DNA of 7,530 nucleotides from Clostridia bacterium (GTDB lineage Bacteria > Bacillota > Clostridia > Oscillospirales > Butyricicoccaceae). The stretch covers positions 1 through 7,530 of the forward strand of contig JAFQKM010000101.1 of assembly GCA_017396925.1 (NCBI GenBank). Reading direction: 5' to 3'. Under the pieces are notes generated by a model. The model had not been told where the DNA came from. It did not search any database and was given only the letters and a program-made list of their open reading frames with translations. Positions within the stretch are counted from its first letter, which is position 1. Every line of letters begins with the position of its first letter. A program made the translations under genes and the position numbers. This document shows, piece after piece, positions 1 to 5,084 of this stretch.

Positions 1-32
1 ATTTGGCCAAAATCTATCTAATTGTAAGGGGC

Positions 33-59
33 CCCCGAAAAATCGAAGATTTTATGGGG
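33..59 (+). promoter_or_regulatory. Hairpin that could mask the ribosome binding site of mini-ORF 1
   Basis: CCCC (33-36) can pair with GGGG (56-59). G37 can wobble with T55, A38 and A54 face each other unpaired, and AAAATC (39-44) pairs with GATTTT (48-53) around a GAA loop. GGGGA (56-60) is the only Shine-Dalgarno-like sequence before the ATG at 66, at a spacing of 5, so in RNA this fold would hide it. The same fold is kept unchanged in the second copy. The role in translational control is inference. Confidence 0.4.
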
Positions 60-65
60 AACAGC

Positions 66-116
66 ATGATGGCACATGAAGTGGTAGAGATGAACCCCCT
101 GCCTCTGCTCGACTAA
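66..116 (+). CDS. Putative 16-residue peptide, copy 1
   Basis: The frame ATG-ATG to TAA encodes MMAHEVVEMNPLPLLD. It is preceded by GGGGA at a spacing of 5 nt. I do not recognise a family. The reason to treat it as possibly translated is its comparison with the second copy: six of 16 codons differ, four of them silently (His, Glu, Asn and Pro third positions), and the C-terminal MNPLPLLD is unchanged. The frame is open leftwards to position 3 (an ATG at 54-56 would give four more residues), so it could instead be the tail of a longer gene beginning outside the window. It has no signal peptide or membrane segment. A short signalling, leader or regulatory peptide is possible but unproven, and no promoter is visible within the window. 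Confidence 0.35.
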   Translation: MMAHEVVEMNPLPLLD

Positions 117-155
117 GCTTTAGAAAAGGCACTTTTTTGACATGCTGTCCATCCC

Positions 156-171
156 CGCCGCCTTTGCGGCG
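156..171 (+). other. GC-rich hairpin between the two repeat copies
   Basis: CGCCGC (156-161) and GCGGCG (166-171) form a perfect 6-bp stem with a CTTT loop, followed shortly by ATTTTA. It sits in the spacer (129-189) that separates the copies and is not part of the repeat. It could be a weak terminator for copy 1 or a pause site. The T tract is short, so I do not call it a terminator. Confidence 0.4.
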
Positions 172-221
172 CCGATTTTACGCCAATTCATTTGGCCAAA
201 ATCTATCTAATTGCAAGGGGC

Positions 222-248
222 CCCCGAAAAATCGAAGATTTTATGGGG
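222..248 (+). promoter_or_regulatory. Hairpin that could mask the ribosome binding site of mini-ORF 2
   Basis: This is base for base the same fold as in copy 1: CCCC (222-225) pairs with GGGG (245-248) and AAAATC (228-233) with GATTTT (237-242), with a GAA loop. The ATG follows at 255. Conservation without a single change over this segment, while the adjacent frame has changed at eight positions, fits either constraint on the RNA or recent sequence exchange. Confidence 0.4.
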
Positions 249-254
249 AACAGC

Positions 255-305
255 ATGATGGCACACGAAAAGATCGAAATGAATCCTCTGCCTCTGCTCG
301 ACTAA
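255..305 (+). CDS. Putative 16-residue peptide, copy 2
   Basis: The frame encodes MMAHEKIEMNPLPLLD. Compared with copy 1, only the middle pair Val-Val is replaced, by Lys-Ile; all other changes are silent. The GGGGA ribosome binding site candidate lies 5 nt before the first ATG. The same frame is open upstream to a TGA at 138-140, so a longer product without a visible start site is formally possible. It lies 25 bp before a strong terminator in the same direction, which supports a + strand transcript covering it. No family is recognised and the function is unknown. Confidence 0.35.
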   Translation: MMAHEKIEMNPLPLLD

Positions 306-330
306 GCTTTAGAAAAGTTAAATAAAAGTG

Positions 331-370
331 AAACAGCGCTGACTCAAATGCGTCAGCGCTGTTTATTTTT
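331..370 (+). terminator. Rho-independent terminator after the repeat unit
   Basis: AAACAGCGCTGAC (331-343) and GTCAGCGCTGTTT (352-364) form a perfect 13-bp stem with an 8-nt loop, followed by ATTTTTG. The direction fits + strand transcription through both repeat copies. The - strand side also has a T-rich stretch, so it may also stop transcripts coming from the DUF2812 gene. Confidence 0.85.
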
Positions 371-380
371 GCTTACTGTA

Positions 381-469
381 AGATCCTTCGACAAGCTCAG
401 GATGACAGGGCAGAATAGCACCGGCCTTGCTGTCATTCTGAGCGAAGCGTCAGCGAAGTCGAAGAATCT
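381..469. repeat. Interspersed palindromic repeat (MITE/REP-like)
   Basis: Two arms pair as an imperfect inverted repeat. AGATCCTTCGAC (381-392) faces GTCGAAGAATCT (458-469) with one mismatch. GCTCAGGATGACA (395-407) faces TGTCATTCTGAGC (431-443) with one G-T wobble. The right arm carries an extra 14-nt insertion (444-457). The central part (408-430) is unrelated. From general knowledge, repeats of this type (CTTCGAC...CTCAG.ATGACA) are abundant between genes in many bacteria, including gut Clostridia. The element lies 24 bp beyond the stop of the DUF2812 gene and may help end its transcript. No transposase is present. Confidence 0.75.
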
Positions 470-493
470 CACGCTATGCGAAACCGTTTCTGA

Positions 494-1684
494 TTATTCC
501 GTCTTCAATGCCTCTGCAAAGGGAAGCACCCATTCGGTGAGGGGGATCTGCTTGGATGTGGTCTGGTAGAAATAAACATAGATCAGCTTGTTGCCTTCAT
601 ACATAACCACCGAGGGGAAGATATCGACAAAGGCCTCGGCATATTCCACATCCAGCGGCGGCAGCCGGAGCTCGGTATATTCACGGGTGCGGGACATGAC
701 TGCCTGACGCTTGGCATGGATCTTGTATTCCCATGCCAGCTGTCTGGCCATCCACGGGAAGCGCAGCTCGTAATATTCAACAGTCATGCCACCGTCGACC
801 GGGCCGGCATCACCGGTCTGGTGGAAATGGATGATCCGCGGCGCCAGAATATCCGACATGAACTGGACATAATCGTAGCGCTTATCATTCTTGAACATAG
901 GCACATAACTGTCTGTACCGGCGAGATCACACATCGTGGGGAAGGGCAGATCGCCGTCATAGTCGGGCAGGTAGATCTTGCGCTCGTTCAGCACATCAGC
1001 ATACCAGAACATCCCCCATACCATCAACAGGAAACACAGGATGGCAAAGACGCGGCGGAGATTATAGCTTATGATGCGCCTGCGCCAGTCGGGACTGGGG
1101 GAGCCGGAGCGTTCTTCGCCGCTGCGGATGGCGCTGACCTTGCGGCGCAGATAAAGCAGCTCGCGGCCGCGGCTGATCAGCGGCATCAGCCAGACATAAC
1201 CAAAGGCCAGCAGCACCGGTGTACCGGCAGCAAGGAAGGCGCGGAGGAACTGGAAATGATTGCGGATGATGGGCATAAGCAGCAGCCAGATAATCAGGTT
1301 GATCAGGTTGCCGCGCAGGCGCTTCTTGGCCTTTTCGATGGCATAGGCCTGGATCTCGGGATCGGTATGCAGCTCGGGGATGTCGGGATCGGCTGTGCTG
1401 TAGATATGATACTGACCATAGGTCTCGTGGTAGTTCCAGCCGAGGTCGGTGTGGAACTCAACCTTGTCGGGTTCGCCGTCGGCCAGAATACCCACGGGCA
1501 GCTCGGCCGCTTCCAGACGGAAACGCATACGGGTTGGGTTGCCCTGATCAAAAATACCGACGCCCAGCATGAAACCGTCGCGGCTGAGGAGCAGACCTTC
1601 GGCGGCCATATCCTCCAGCCAGCGCTCGAGGGTATCGGTCTGCCATGCAGGGCAGGGCGGCAGCTTATAAACCTGCTTGTTCAT
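494..1684 (-). CDS. DUF2812 domain membrane protein
   Basis: The protein has 396 residues. Residues about 15-100 match the DUF2812 pattern: WLEDMAAEG early, then LGWNYHETYGQYHIYS near 81-96. Three hydrophobic membrane segments follow at about 125-141, 148-170 and 210-228. The C-terminal 165 residues are mostly soluble and aromatic-rich (YDYVQFMSDIL, EYYELRFPW) and not recognised; they make the protein longer than many family members. The start is secure: AGGAGG lies 8 nt upstream, inside the end of the PadR gene, and the ATG directly follows the PadR stop codon (TAAATG), so the two genes are translationally coupled. DUF2812 proteins are commonly encoded beside PadR regulators. The molecular function is not known; a role in sensing or responding to membrane stress is only a guess. 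Confidence 0.9.
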   Translation of the reverse strand: MNKQVYKLPPCPAWQTDTLERWLEDMAAEGLLLSRDGFMLGVGIFDQGNPTRMRFRLEAAELPVGILADGEPDKVEFHTDLGWNYHETYGQYHIYSTADPDIPELHTDPEIQAYAIEKAKKRLRGNLINLIIWLLLMPIIRNHFQFLRAFLAAGTPVLLAFGYVWLMPLISRGRELLYLRRKVSAIRSGEERSGSPSPDWRRRIISYNLRRVFAILCFLLMVWGMFWYADVLNERKIYLPDYDGDLPFPTMCDLAGTDSYVPMFKNDKRYDYVQFMSDILAPRIIHFHQTGDAGPVDGGMTVEYYELRFPWMARQLAWEYKIHAKRQAVMSRTREYTELRLPPLDVEYAEAFVDIFPSVVMYEGNKLIYVYFYQTTSKQIPLTEWVLPFAEALKTE

Positions 1685-2008
1685 TTAGCATCCTCCTTCC
1701 GTTTCGGCGGCTTCGGCGTCCAATACACACCTGCGCAGGCGGCCCAGCTCGGCATGATAGGCCATGAAGCCGGCCTGGGTCAGACGGTAGGTGCGTTTGC
1801 GGCCCGAAGTCTCGATCTCTTCGATATAGTTTTCCTTTTCGAACTTACCAAGGATGGTATAAAGGGTAGCCGGGCCCAGACGCACGCGGCCGGTGGTACG
1901 CTTCTGCACATAATCAGAGATCTCGATGCCGCATTTGGGGCCTTTGGAAAAGGCCATCAGCACATAAAACATCGATTCGGTCAGGTTTTCAAGGGCTTTC
2001 GGGGGCAT
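1685..2008 (-). CDS. PadR family transcriptional regulator
   Basis: A winged-helix regulator of 107 residues with this start. The N-terminus LTESMFYVLMAF, followed by KCGIEISDYV, GRVRLGPATLYTILGKFEKENYIEE and RKRTYRLTQAG, is the standard PadR fold: recognition helix around GPATLYTILGKFE and beta wing around RKRTYRLT. I chose the ATG at 2008 because GAGG lies about 9 nt before it and the protein then begins as family members do. An in-frame ATG at 2047 would add 13 residues but lies only about 2 nt from the predicted transcription start. The gene is followed without a gap by the DUF2812 gene, its likely regulated partner. Autorepression through the dyads over the promoter is the usual mode in this family and is inferred here. 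The inducing signal is unknown. Confidence 0.93.
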   Translation of the reverse strand: MPPKALENLTESMFYVLMAFSKGPKCGIEISDYVQKRTTGRVRLGPATLYTILGKFEKENYIEEIETSGRKRTYRLTQAGFMAYHAELGRLRRCVLDAEAAETEGGC

Positions 2009-2025
2009 TCGGGTCGCCTCGCTTG

Positions 2026-2059
2026 TAATATCGTCTATCAATATCATCTAACGATATTA
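2026..2059. promoter_or_regulatory. Second operator-like dyad over -10 and start site
   Basis: TAATATCGT (2026-2034) and ACGATATTA (2051-2059) form a perfect 9-bp inverted repeat separated by 16 bp. Inside lies a further direct half-site, AATATCATC (2040-2048), 13 bp from AATATCGTC (2027-2035). The right arm overlaps the -10 hexamer and the left arm lies in the untranslated leader. This is probably a second PadR binding site; binding is not shown. Confidence 0.5.
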
Positions 2060-2084
2060 TATCATATACCCTATATGATGTCAA
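2056..2084 (-). promoter_or_regulatory. Consensus sigma70 promoter of the padR-DUF2812 operon
   Basis: Read on the - strand, TTGACA (2084-2079) is followed after exactly 17 bp by TATAAT (2061-2056). Both hexamers are perfect consensus. Transcription should begin near 2049. Such a strong promoter would normally need a repressor to keep it in check, which agrees with the dyads lying on it. Confidence 0.9.
2061..2079. promoter_or_regulatory. Operator-like dyad filling the -35/-10 spacer
   Basis: ATCATATA (2061-2068), CCC, TATATGAT (2072-2079) is a perfect 8-bp inverted repeat. It occupies the 17-bp spacer of the padR promoter almost exactly, so a bound protein would compete with RNA polymerase. 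PadR is the obvious candidate ligand, by inference from position. Confidence 0.6.
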
Positions 2085-2130
2085 ACGCTTCATCTCTCCT
2101 GCTTCTTTGTGCTTTTTGCATAATTTTCTC

Positions 2131-2159
2131 TTGCCAACTGCCCCATTACCATGTATGAT
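2131..2159 (+). promoter_or_regulatory. Promoter of the RpiR-family regulator gene
   Basis: TTGCCA (2131-2136), 17 bp, TATGAT (2154-2159). It lies 66 bp before the ATG at 2226 and is divergent from the padR promoter, with 46 bp between their -35 boxes. A short palindrome AGTAATTACT (2172-2181) just after the expected start site is a possible operator, but it is too short to call. Confidence 0.7.
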
Positions 2160-2225
2160 AAATACTATAAAAGTAATTACTCTTAAAGCATCAGCTTTAT
2201 TTCAGTTAAACAGGAGGCGCTTCCC

Positions 2226-3050
2226 ATGCAGCAAATGCTCGACCAGATCCGCAAAACCTTCAATGTACAGGATACCCGCCTGACCAAAAAGCAGCTTTCC
2301 ATTCTCAAGTATGTCAGCGACCATCTCGATGAAGCCTGTTATCTTTCCCTGCGCCAGCTCTGTGAAAATATCGACTGCTCGCAGGTCACCATGCTGCGTC
2401 TGTGCCGCGAGCTGGGCTTCGACAGCTTTGTGGCCTTCCGCGAGGCTGTGCGCAAAAAGCGTGCCGATCTTTACCGCGAGGATCAGCAGCCCCAGAAGGA
2501 TCCCCTGCCGGCCTTGTTTGAAACGGTTCTCAACAACGAGCGCGCGCTTTTCAACCAGTTCCTGACCACCCTGGATCCCGAAGCCATCGACCGTGCCGCC
2601 AAACGCATGACCGAAGCCGATTTCGTTCTGATTATCGGCCGCCGCATCTCCCATTCGGTGGGCCAGTTGCTTTCCATGCGTCTGGGCCAATGCTCGATCG
2701 AAAGCACCGTGGTCGATCCGGTAGTCGATGCCAAACGGCTGCGCCAGCTGATGCCTCTGCTGACCCCTCAGAGCGTTGTTGTCGCCTTCTCCTACCCCAT
2801 CTATTCCAACGAACAGCTGGATGCCGTCCGTCAGGCCAACCTGAGCGGCGCCTATACTATTGCCATCACCGACAGCGCCGATGCCCCCATCTCTGCCCTG
2901 GCTGCCACCACCCTGCTGGCCCCCCGTTCGCTGGACAATGTCTATAACTCCTTCATCGCCCCTGTTGAAATGACCAATCTGCTGGCCCACAGCATCATCA
3001 TCCGCATGGGTCTGACCTATAAGAGTCTGGTCGGCGAGTTTGACGCCTGA
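2226..3050 (+). CDS. MurR/RpiR family transcriptional regulator (HTH + SIS)
   Basis: The protein has 274 residues, a normal length for the family. Residues about 1-77 are the HTH_6 domain: LTKKQLSILKYV, then YLSLRQLCENIDCSQVTMLR and the typical LCRELGFDSFVAFREAV. Residues about 119-255 form a sugar-isomerase (SIS) domain: DFVLIIGRRISHSVGQLLSMRL, then VVVAFSYPIYSNEQLDAV and GAYTIAITDSADAPISALA. Such proteins bind a phosphorylated sugar or amino sugar in the SIS domain and control sugar catabolism genes. The usual phosphate-loop signature (S-x-S-G-x-T) reads SYPIYS here, so the ligand may be unusual. The start is set by AGGAGG (2212-2217) 8 nt before the ATG. No sugar gene lies beside it, so the target is unknown; a tRNA gene follows with no terminator between them. 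Confidence 0.92.
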   Translation: MQQMLDQIRKTFNVQDTRLTKKQLSILKYVSDHLDEACYLSLRQLCENIDCSQVTMLRLCRELGFDSFVAFREAVRKKRADLYREDQQPQKDPLPALFETVLNNERALFNQFLTTLDPEAIDRAAKRMTEADFVLIIGRRISHSVGQLLSMRLGQCSIESTVVDPVVDAKRLRQLMPLLTPQSVVVAFSYPIYSNEQLDAVRQANLSGAYTIAITDSADAPISALAATTLLAPRSLDNVYNSFIAPVEMTNLLAHSIIIRMGLTYKSLVGEFDA

Positions 3051-3060
3051 CAGAAAAAAC

Positions 3061-3089
3061 TTGAATCCGACTTTCGGAAAAGCTATAAT
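3061..3089 (+). promoter_or_regulatory. Promoter of the tRNA-Gly gene
   Basis: TTGAAT (3061-3066), 17 bp, TATAAT (3084-3089). The -10 is perfect consensus, and the mature tRNA starts 20 bp further on. A small dyad TCCGA-CTT-TCGGA (3066-3078) lies between the two boxes. The promoter begins only 10 bp after the stop of the RpiR gene. Confidence 0.85.
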
Positions 3090-3109
3090 AAATGTTGTTC
3101 CGAAGTTCT

Positions 3110-3183
3110 GCGGGGTTCGTATATCGGTAATACATCGGCTTCCCAAGCCGAGAAGGCGGGTTCGATTCCCGTACCCCGCTCCA
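3110..3183 (+). tRNA. tRNA-Gly (anticodon CCC)
   Basis: A complete cloverleaf of 74 nt with encoded CCA. The acceptor GCGGGGT pairs with ACCCCGC. The D stem is GTAT/ATAC. The anticodon stem TCGGC/GCCGA encloses the loop TTCCCAA, giving anticodon CCC at 3142-3144, which reads the glycine codon GGG. The T stem GCGGG/CCCGT (one G-T pair) encloses TTCGATT. The discriminator base is T and CCA is at 3181-3183. All stems are intact. It has its own promoter and is followed by a terminator 11 bp later. Confidence 0.97.
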
Positions 3184-3194
3184 ATGCAATGATG

Positions 3195-3223
3195 AAAAAG
3201 CCACCCGATCGGGTGGCTTTTTT
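3195..3223 (+). terminator. Bidirectional rho-independent terminator (tRNA-Gly / ggt)
   Basis: A perfect palindrome: AAAAAGCCACCCGA (3195-3208) mirrored by TCGGGTGGCTTTTT (3209-3222) plus one further T. A T tract follows the stem on both strands, so it can end the tRNA transcript rightwards and the gamma-glutamyltransferase transcript leftwards. Confidence 0.9.
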
Positions 3224-3237
3224 GTTGCTCTGTATTA

Positions 3238-3345
3238 CTTTCCGGGGCAATGCCCGTCTATAAACTTCACCGGTTCGGCATATACGCCTTCGCGGTCGAC
3301 CGGAAACGGCCGGCCATGATGCGGCAGCAGATCAACGCCCCTATG
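3238..3345 (-). other. 36-codon in-frame tail after the ggt stop codon
   Basis: Past the TGA (3348-3346) of the gamma-glutamyltransferase gene the same frame stays open for 36 codons to a TAA at 3237-3235, 11 bp before the terminator palindrome. The translation includes LLPHHGRPFPVDREGVYAEP and ends IDGHCPGK. It has no ATG, GTG or TTG near its beginning, so it is not a separate gene. It may be plain 3' untranslated sequence, an eroded former C-terminus, or a readthrough tail. About one in five random stretches of this length would also lack a stop, so the signal is weak. Confidence 0.25.
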
Positions 3346-4992
3346 TCAACGTCCCAGGGCAAAGCCGTCCCGTCGGGGATCGGCCGCGCCAAAGAGCAGG
3401 CCGTCTTCTGCGATCAGGCAGCCATTGACGCTGCCCATAATACGGTTCCAGCCGTCATAGGCCTGTACCGGATGCCCCATGGCCTGCAGCGCCGCGATGG
3501 TCCCGGGCGCAATACGGCTTTCATAGATCAGCAGATCCTTCTGGTCATCACCGATGCGCGGTGCGGCAATGGCCTCCTCCAGCGTCATGCCGAAGTCGAT
3601 GAGGTTGGAGATGACCTGCACCACCGAAGAGATGATGCGTGTGCCGCCGGGACTGCCCAATACAGCAACCGGCCGGCCATCCTTAAGAATAAATGTGGGC
3701 GACATACTGGACAGGGGCACCTTGCCGCCGGCCACGGCATTCTTGGATGTGGGATCAAGCGAAAAGTCGGACATCTGGTCGTTGAGCAGAAAGCCGGTGC
3801 CCTCGGGTACGACGCAGGAACCGAAGAAATGGTTGATGGTGCGTGTTACGGCCACCAGATTGCCCTGTGCATCGGCAATGGAGAAATGGGTGGTCGAGCT
3901 GCTTTCATAGGGCCAGGGGTCGCCGGCTGTGGGCTTCTGTGCCCGCTGCAGATCGATGCCTTCGGCCAGCCTGCGGGCATAGTCCTTGCTGCGCAGGCCT
4001 TCCAGCGGCACCCTGACAAAATTGGGGTCGCCCATATGGGCGGTGCGGTCGGCATAGCAGGCTTTGAAGACCTCCGACAGCAGATGCAGATGCTCGGGGC
4101 TGTTGACCTTCATGGCGGACAGATCAAAATGCTCCAGCACATTGAGGATCTGCACCACATGGGTGCCGCCCGAAGAAGGCGGCGGCGAAGAAATCAGCTC
4201 GTAGCCGCGATAGGTGCCCCGTACCGGCTCGTGCACGCGGACGGTAAAGGATTCCAGATCGGCATGGGTCAGCACACCGCCGTCCTTTTCCACCTGTGCA
4301 ACGATACGGTCGGCGATCTCTCCCTTATAAAAGGCATCTCTGCCGCCGGCGGCGATCCGGTCGAGCGTATCGGCCAGGTCGGGATTGCACAGCATACTGC
4401 CCACCGGCCAGGGCCGGTCTTCCTGCAGGTAGATCTTCCAGCCATCGCCATAGGCTTTCAGATGTTCGGCATGTTCCGAAATGTCGGCATGCAGCAGCGG
4501 CGTCACCACAAAACCCTCGCGGGCCAGCTTTGCAGCCGGTGAGATGACCTCGGCCGGCGTCATGGTGCCATAATGCTCCAGCGCATAGAGCAGGCCGGCC
4601 ACATCTCCGGGTACGGCCACCGACTTGCCGCCGTAGATATTGCCCATCTGTATATCTTCGTTGCTGCCGGGAGCCTTGGGCACATACATTTCGGACGATG
4701 CGGCTGCCGGGGCTTTTTCTCTGAAGTCGAGAAAGACACACCTGCCGCTTTTGCCGTCGCGCAGCAGCATAAAGCCACCGCCGCCGATACCGTTGGCATT
4801 GGGCTCGCAGACGCCCATGGCAAAGGCCACGGCTACAGCCGCATCGATGGCGTTGCCGCCCCGGGCGAGAATATCCCGTCCGATCTCGGCCGCTTCGGCG
4901 CGGCCGGCCGAAACCACACCTTGTCTGCCGGTGCAGGCGCGGCCGCTTCGGATCATATTGCCCTGTTCATCAAAGGAACGGAAGGCCGTCAT
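3346..4992 (-). CDS. ggt: Gamma-glutamyltransferase (glutathione hydrolase)
   Basis: The protein has 548 residues, the usual size of the proenzyme. It removes or transfers the gamma-glutamyl group of glutathione and related compounds and matures by self-cleavage. The large subunit carries GNAIDAAVAVAFAMG (46-60), EPNANGIGGGGFMLL (63-77) and DFREKAP with the substrate-binding Arg91. The catalytic Thr367, in SSTTHFSIAD, would become the N-terminus of the small subunit. LNDQMSDF (403-410) and LGSPGGTRI (445-453) supply the remaining substrate contacts. The N-terminus shows no signal peptide or lipobox, unlike the secreted enzymes of Proteobacteria and Bacillus, so a cytoplasmic enzyme is predicted. 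AGAAAGGA lies 9 nt before the ATG and fixes the start. The gene follows the acetyltransferase gene after a 92-bp gap that contains a terminator. Confidence 0.95.
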   Translation of the reverse strand: MTAFRSFDEQGNMIRSGRACTGRQGVVSAGRAEAAEIGRDILARGGNAIDAAVAVAFAMGVCEPNANGIGGGGFMLLRDGKSGRCVFLDFREKAPAAASSEMYVPKAPGSNEDIQMGNIYGGKSVAVPGDVAGLLYALEHYGTMTPAEVISPAAKLAREGFVVTPLLHADISEHAEHLKAYGDGWKIYLQEDRPWPVGSMLCNPDLADTLDRIAAGGRDAFYKGEIADRIVAQVEKDGGVLTHADLESFTVRVHEPVRGTYRGYELISSPPPSSGGTHVVQILNVLEHFDLSAMKVNSPEHLHLLSEVFKACYADRTAHMGDPNFVRVPLEGLRSKDYARRLAEGIDLQRAQKPTAGDPWPYESSSTTHFSIADAQGNLVAVTRTINHFFGSCVVPEGTGFLLNDQMSDFSLDPTSKNAVAGGKVPLSSMSPTFILKDGRPVAVLGSPGGTRIISSVVQVISNLIDFGMTLEEAIAAPRIGDDQKDLLIYESRIAPGTIAALQAMGHPVQAYDGWNRIMGSVNGCLIAEDGLLFGAADPRRDGFALGR

Positions 4993-5037
4993 ATCTCAAC
5001 ATCCTTTCTGTTTTCCGATAATATCTGTTTTTCGACG

Positions 5038-5072
5038 AAAAAACCCGATCGGGCAGCTGTGCAGCGATCGGG
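5038..5072 (-). terminator. Terminator or attenuator between GNAT and ggt genes
   Basis: On the - strand CCCGATCG (5072-5065) pairs with CGATCGGG (5051-5044) around a 13-nt loop and is followed by six T (5043-5038). It begins 12 bp after the acetyltransferase stop. It should end most of the racemase-acetyltransferase transcript. The ggt gene then depends on readthrough or on a promoter in the remaining 45 bp, where TATTAT is a possible -10 but I see no good -35. Confidence 0.75.
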
Positions 5073-5084
5073 CAACTTTCGTTC

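Larger units (their letters stand above)
1..128 (+). repeat. Direct repeat copy 1 (mini-ORF unit, left end cut by window)
   Basis: The first copy of a unit that recurs at 190-317 with an exact 189-bp offset. By eye 119 of 128 positions match. Eight of the nine differences fall in the short frame 66-116; only one (T25 versus C214) lies in the other 77 positions. The left boundary cannot be seen because the unit is already matching at base 1, so more copies may lie to the left. The unit holds an 8-bp palindrome TTGGCCAA (3-10), GGGGCCCC (28-35), a hairpin (33-59), a 16-codon frame and a common tail ending TTTAGAAAAG. The right end is followed by a weak AAAAG/CTTTT hairpin with a T run (124-138). 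Confidence 0.9.
190..317 (+). repeat. Direct repeat copy 2 (mini-ORF unit)
   Basis: The second copy of the unit at 1-128, with about 93 percent identity counted by eye. It keeps the TTGGCCAA palindrome (192-199), the RBS-masking hairpin (222-248), the 16-codon frame (255-305) and the tail ending at 317. After 317 it diverges from copy 1 and runs into a strong terminator (331-370). The two copies are therefore in tandem orientation with a 61-bp unrelated spacer. Confidence 0.9.

Noticed and set aside
1..317. CRISPR-like array
   Set aside because: Only two copies, a unit of at least 128 bp, imperfect identity and one 61-bp spacer; no cas genes.
137..325. 62-codon frame across repeat copy 2
   Set aside because: It reads a different frame from the short peptide, has no counterpart starting in copy 1, and runs through the hairpin. 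The differences between copies are not silent in this frame.
348..569. 73-codon + strand frame through the palindromic repeat
   Set aside because: It starts inside the terminator stem and translates the repeat element, a well-known source of spurious proteins; its end overlaps the DUF2812 gene.
2006..2047. Longer PadR start at 2047
   Set aside because: It lies about 2 nt from the predicted transcription start, has no ribosome binding site, and adds residues outside the family consensus.
716..2158. Long + strand open frame of 480 codons opposite the DUF2812 and PadR genes
   Set aside because: It is antisense to two genes with clear family motifs and good ribosome binding sites, and its translation is low-complexity without a recognisable domain.
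2202..3146. - strand open frame of 314 codons opposite the RpiR-family gene
   Set aside because: Shadow of a strongly supported gene; it runs into the tRNA and has no start signals.
3110..3183. tRNA-Gly as an integration site of a mobile element
   Set aside because: No integrase, no duplicated tRNA 3' end and no foreign gene block next to it.
3250..4542. + strand open frame of 430 codons opposite ggt
   Set aside because: It is antisense to a complete gamma-glutamyltransferase; its Gly/Gln/His-rich composition is typical of an antisense reading.
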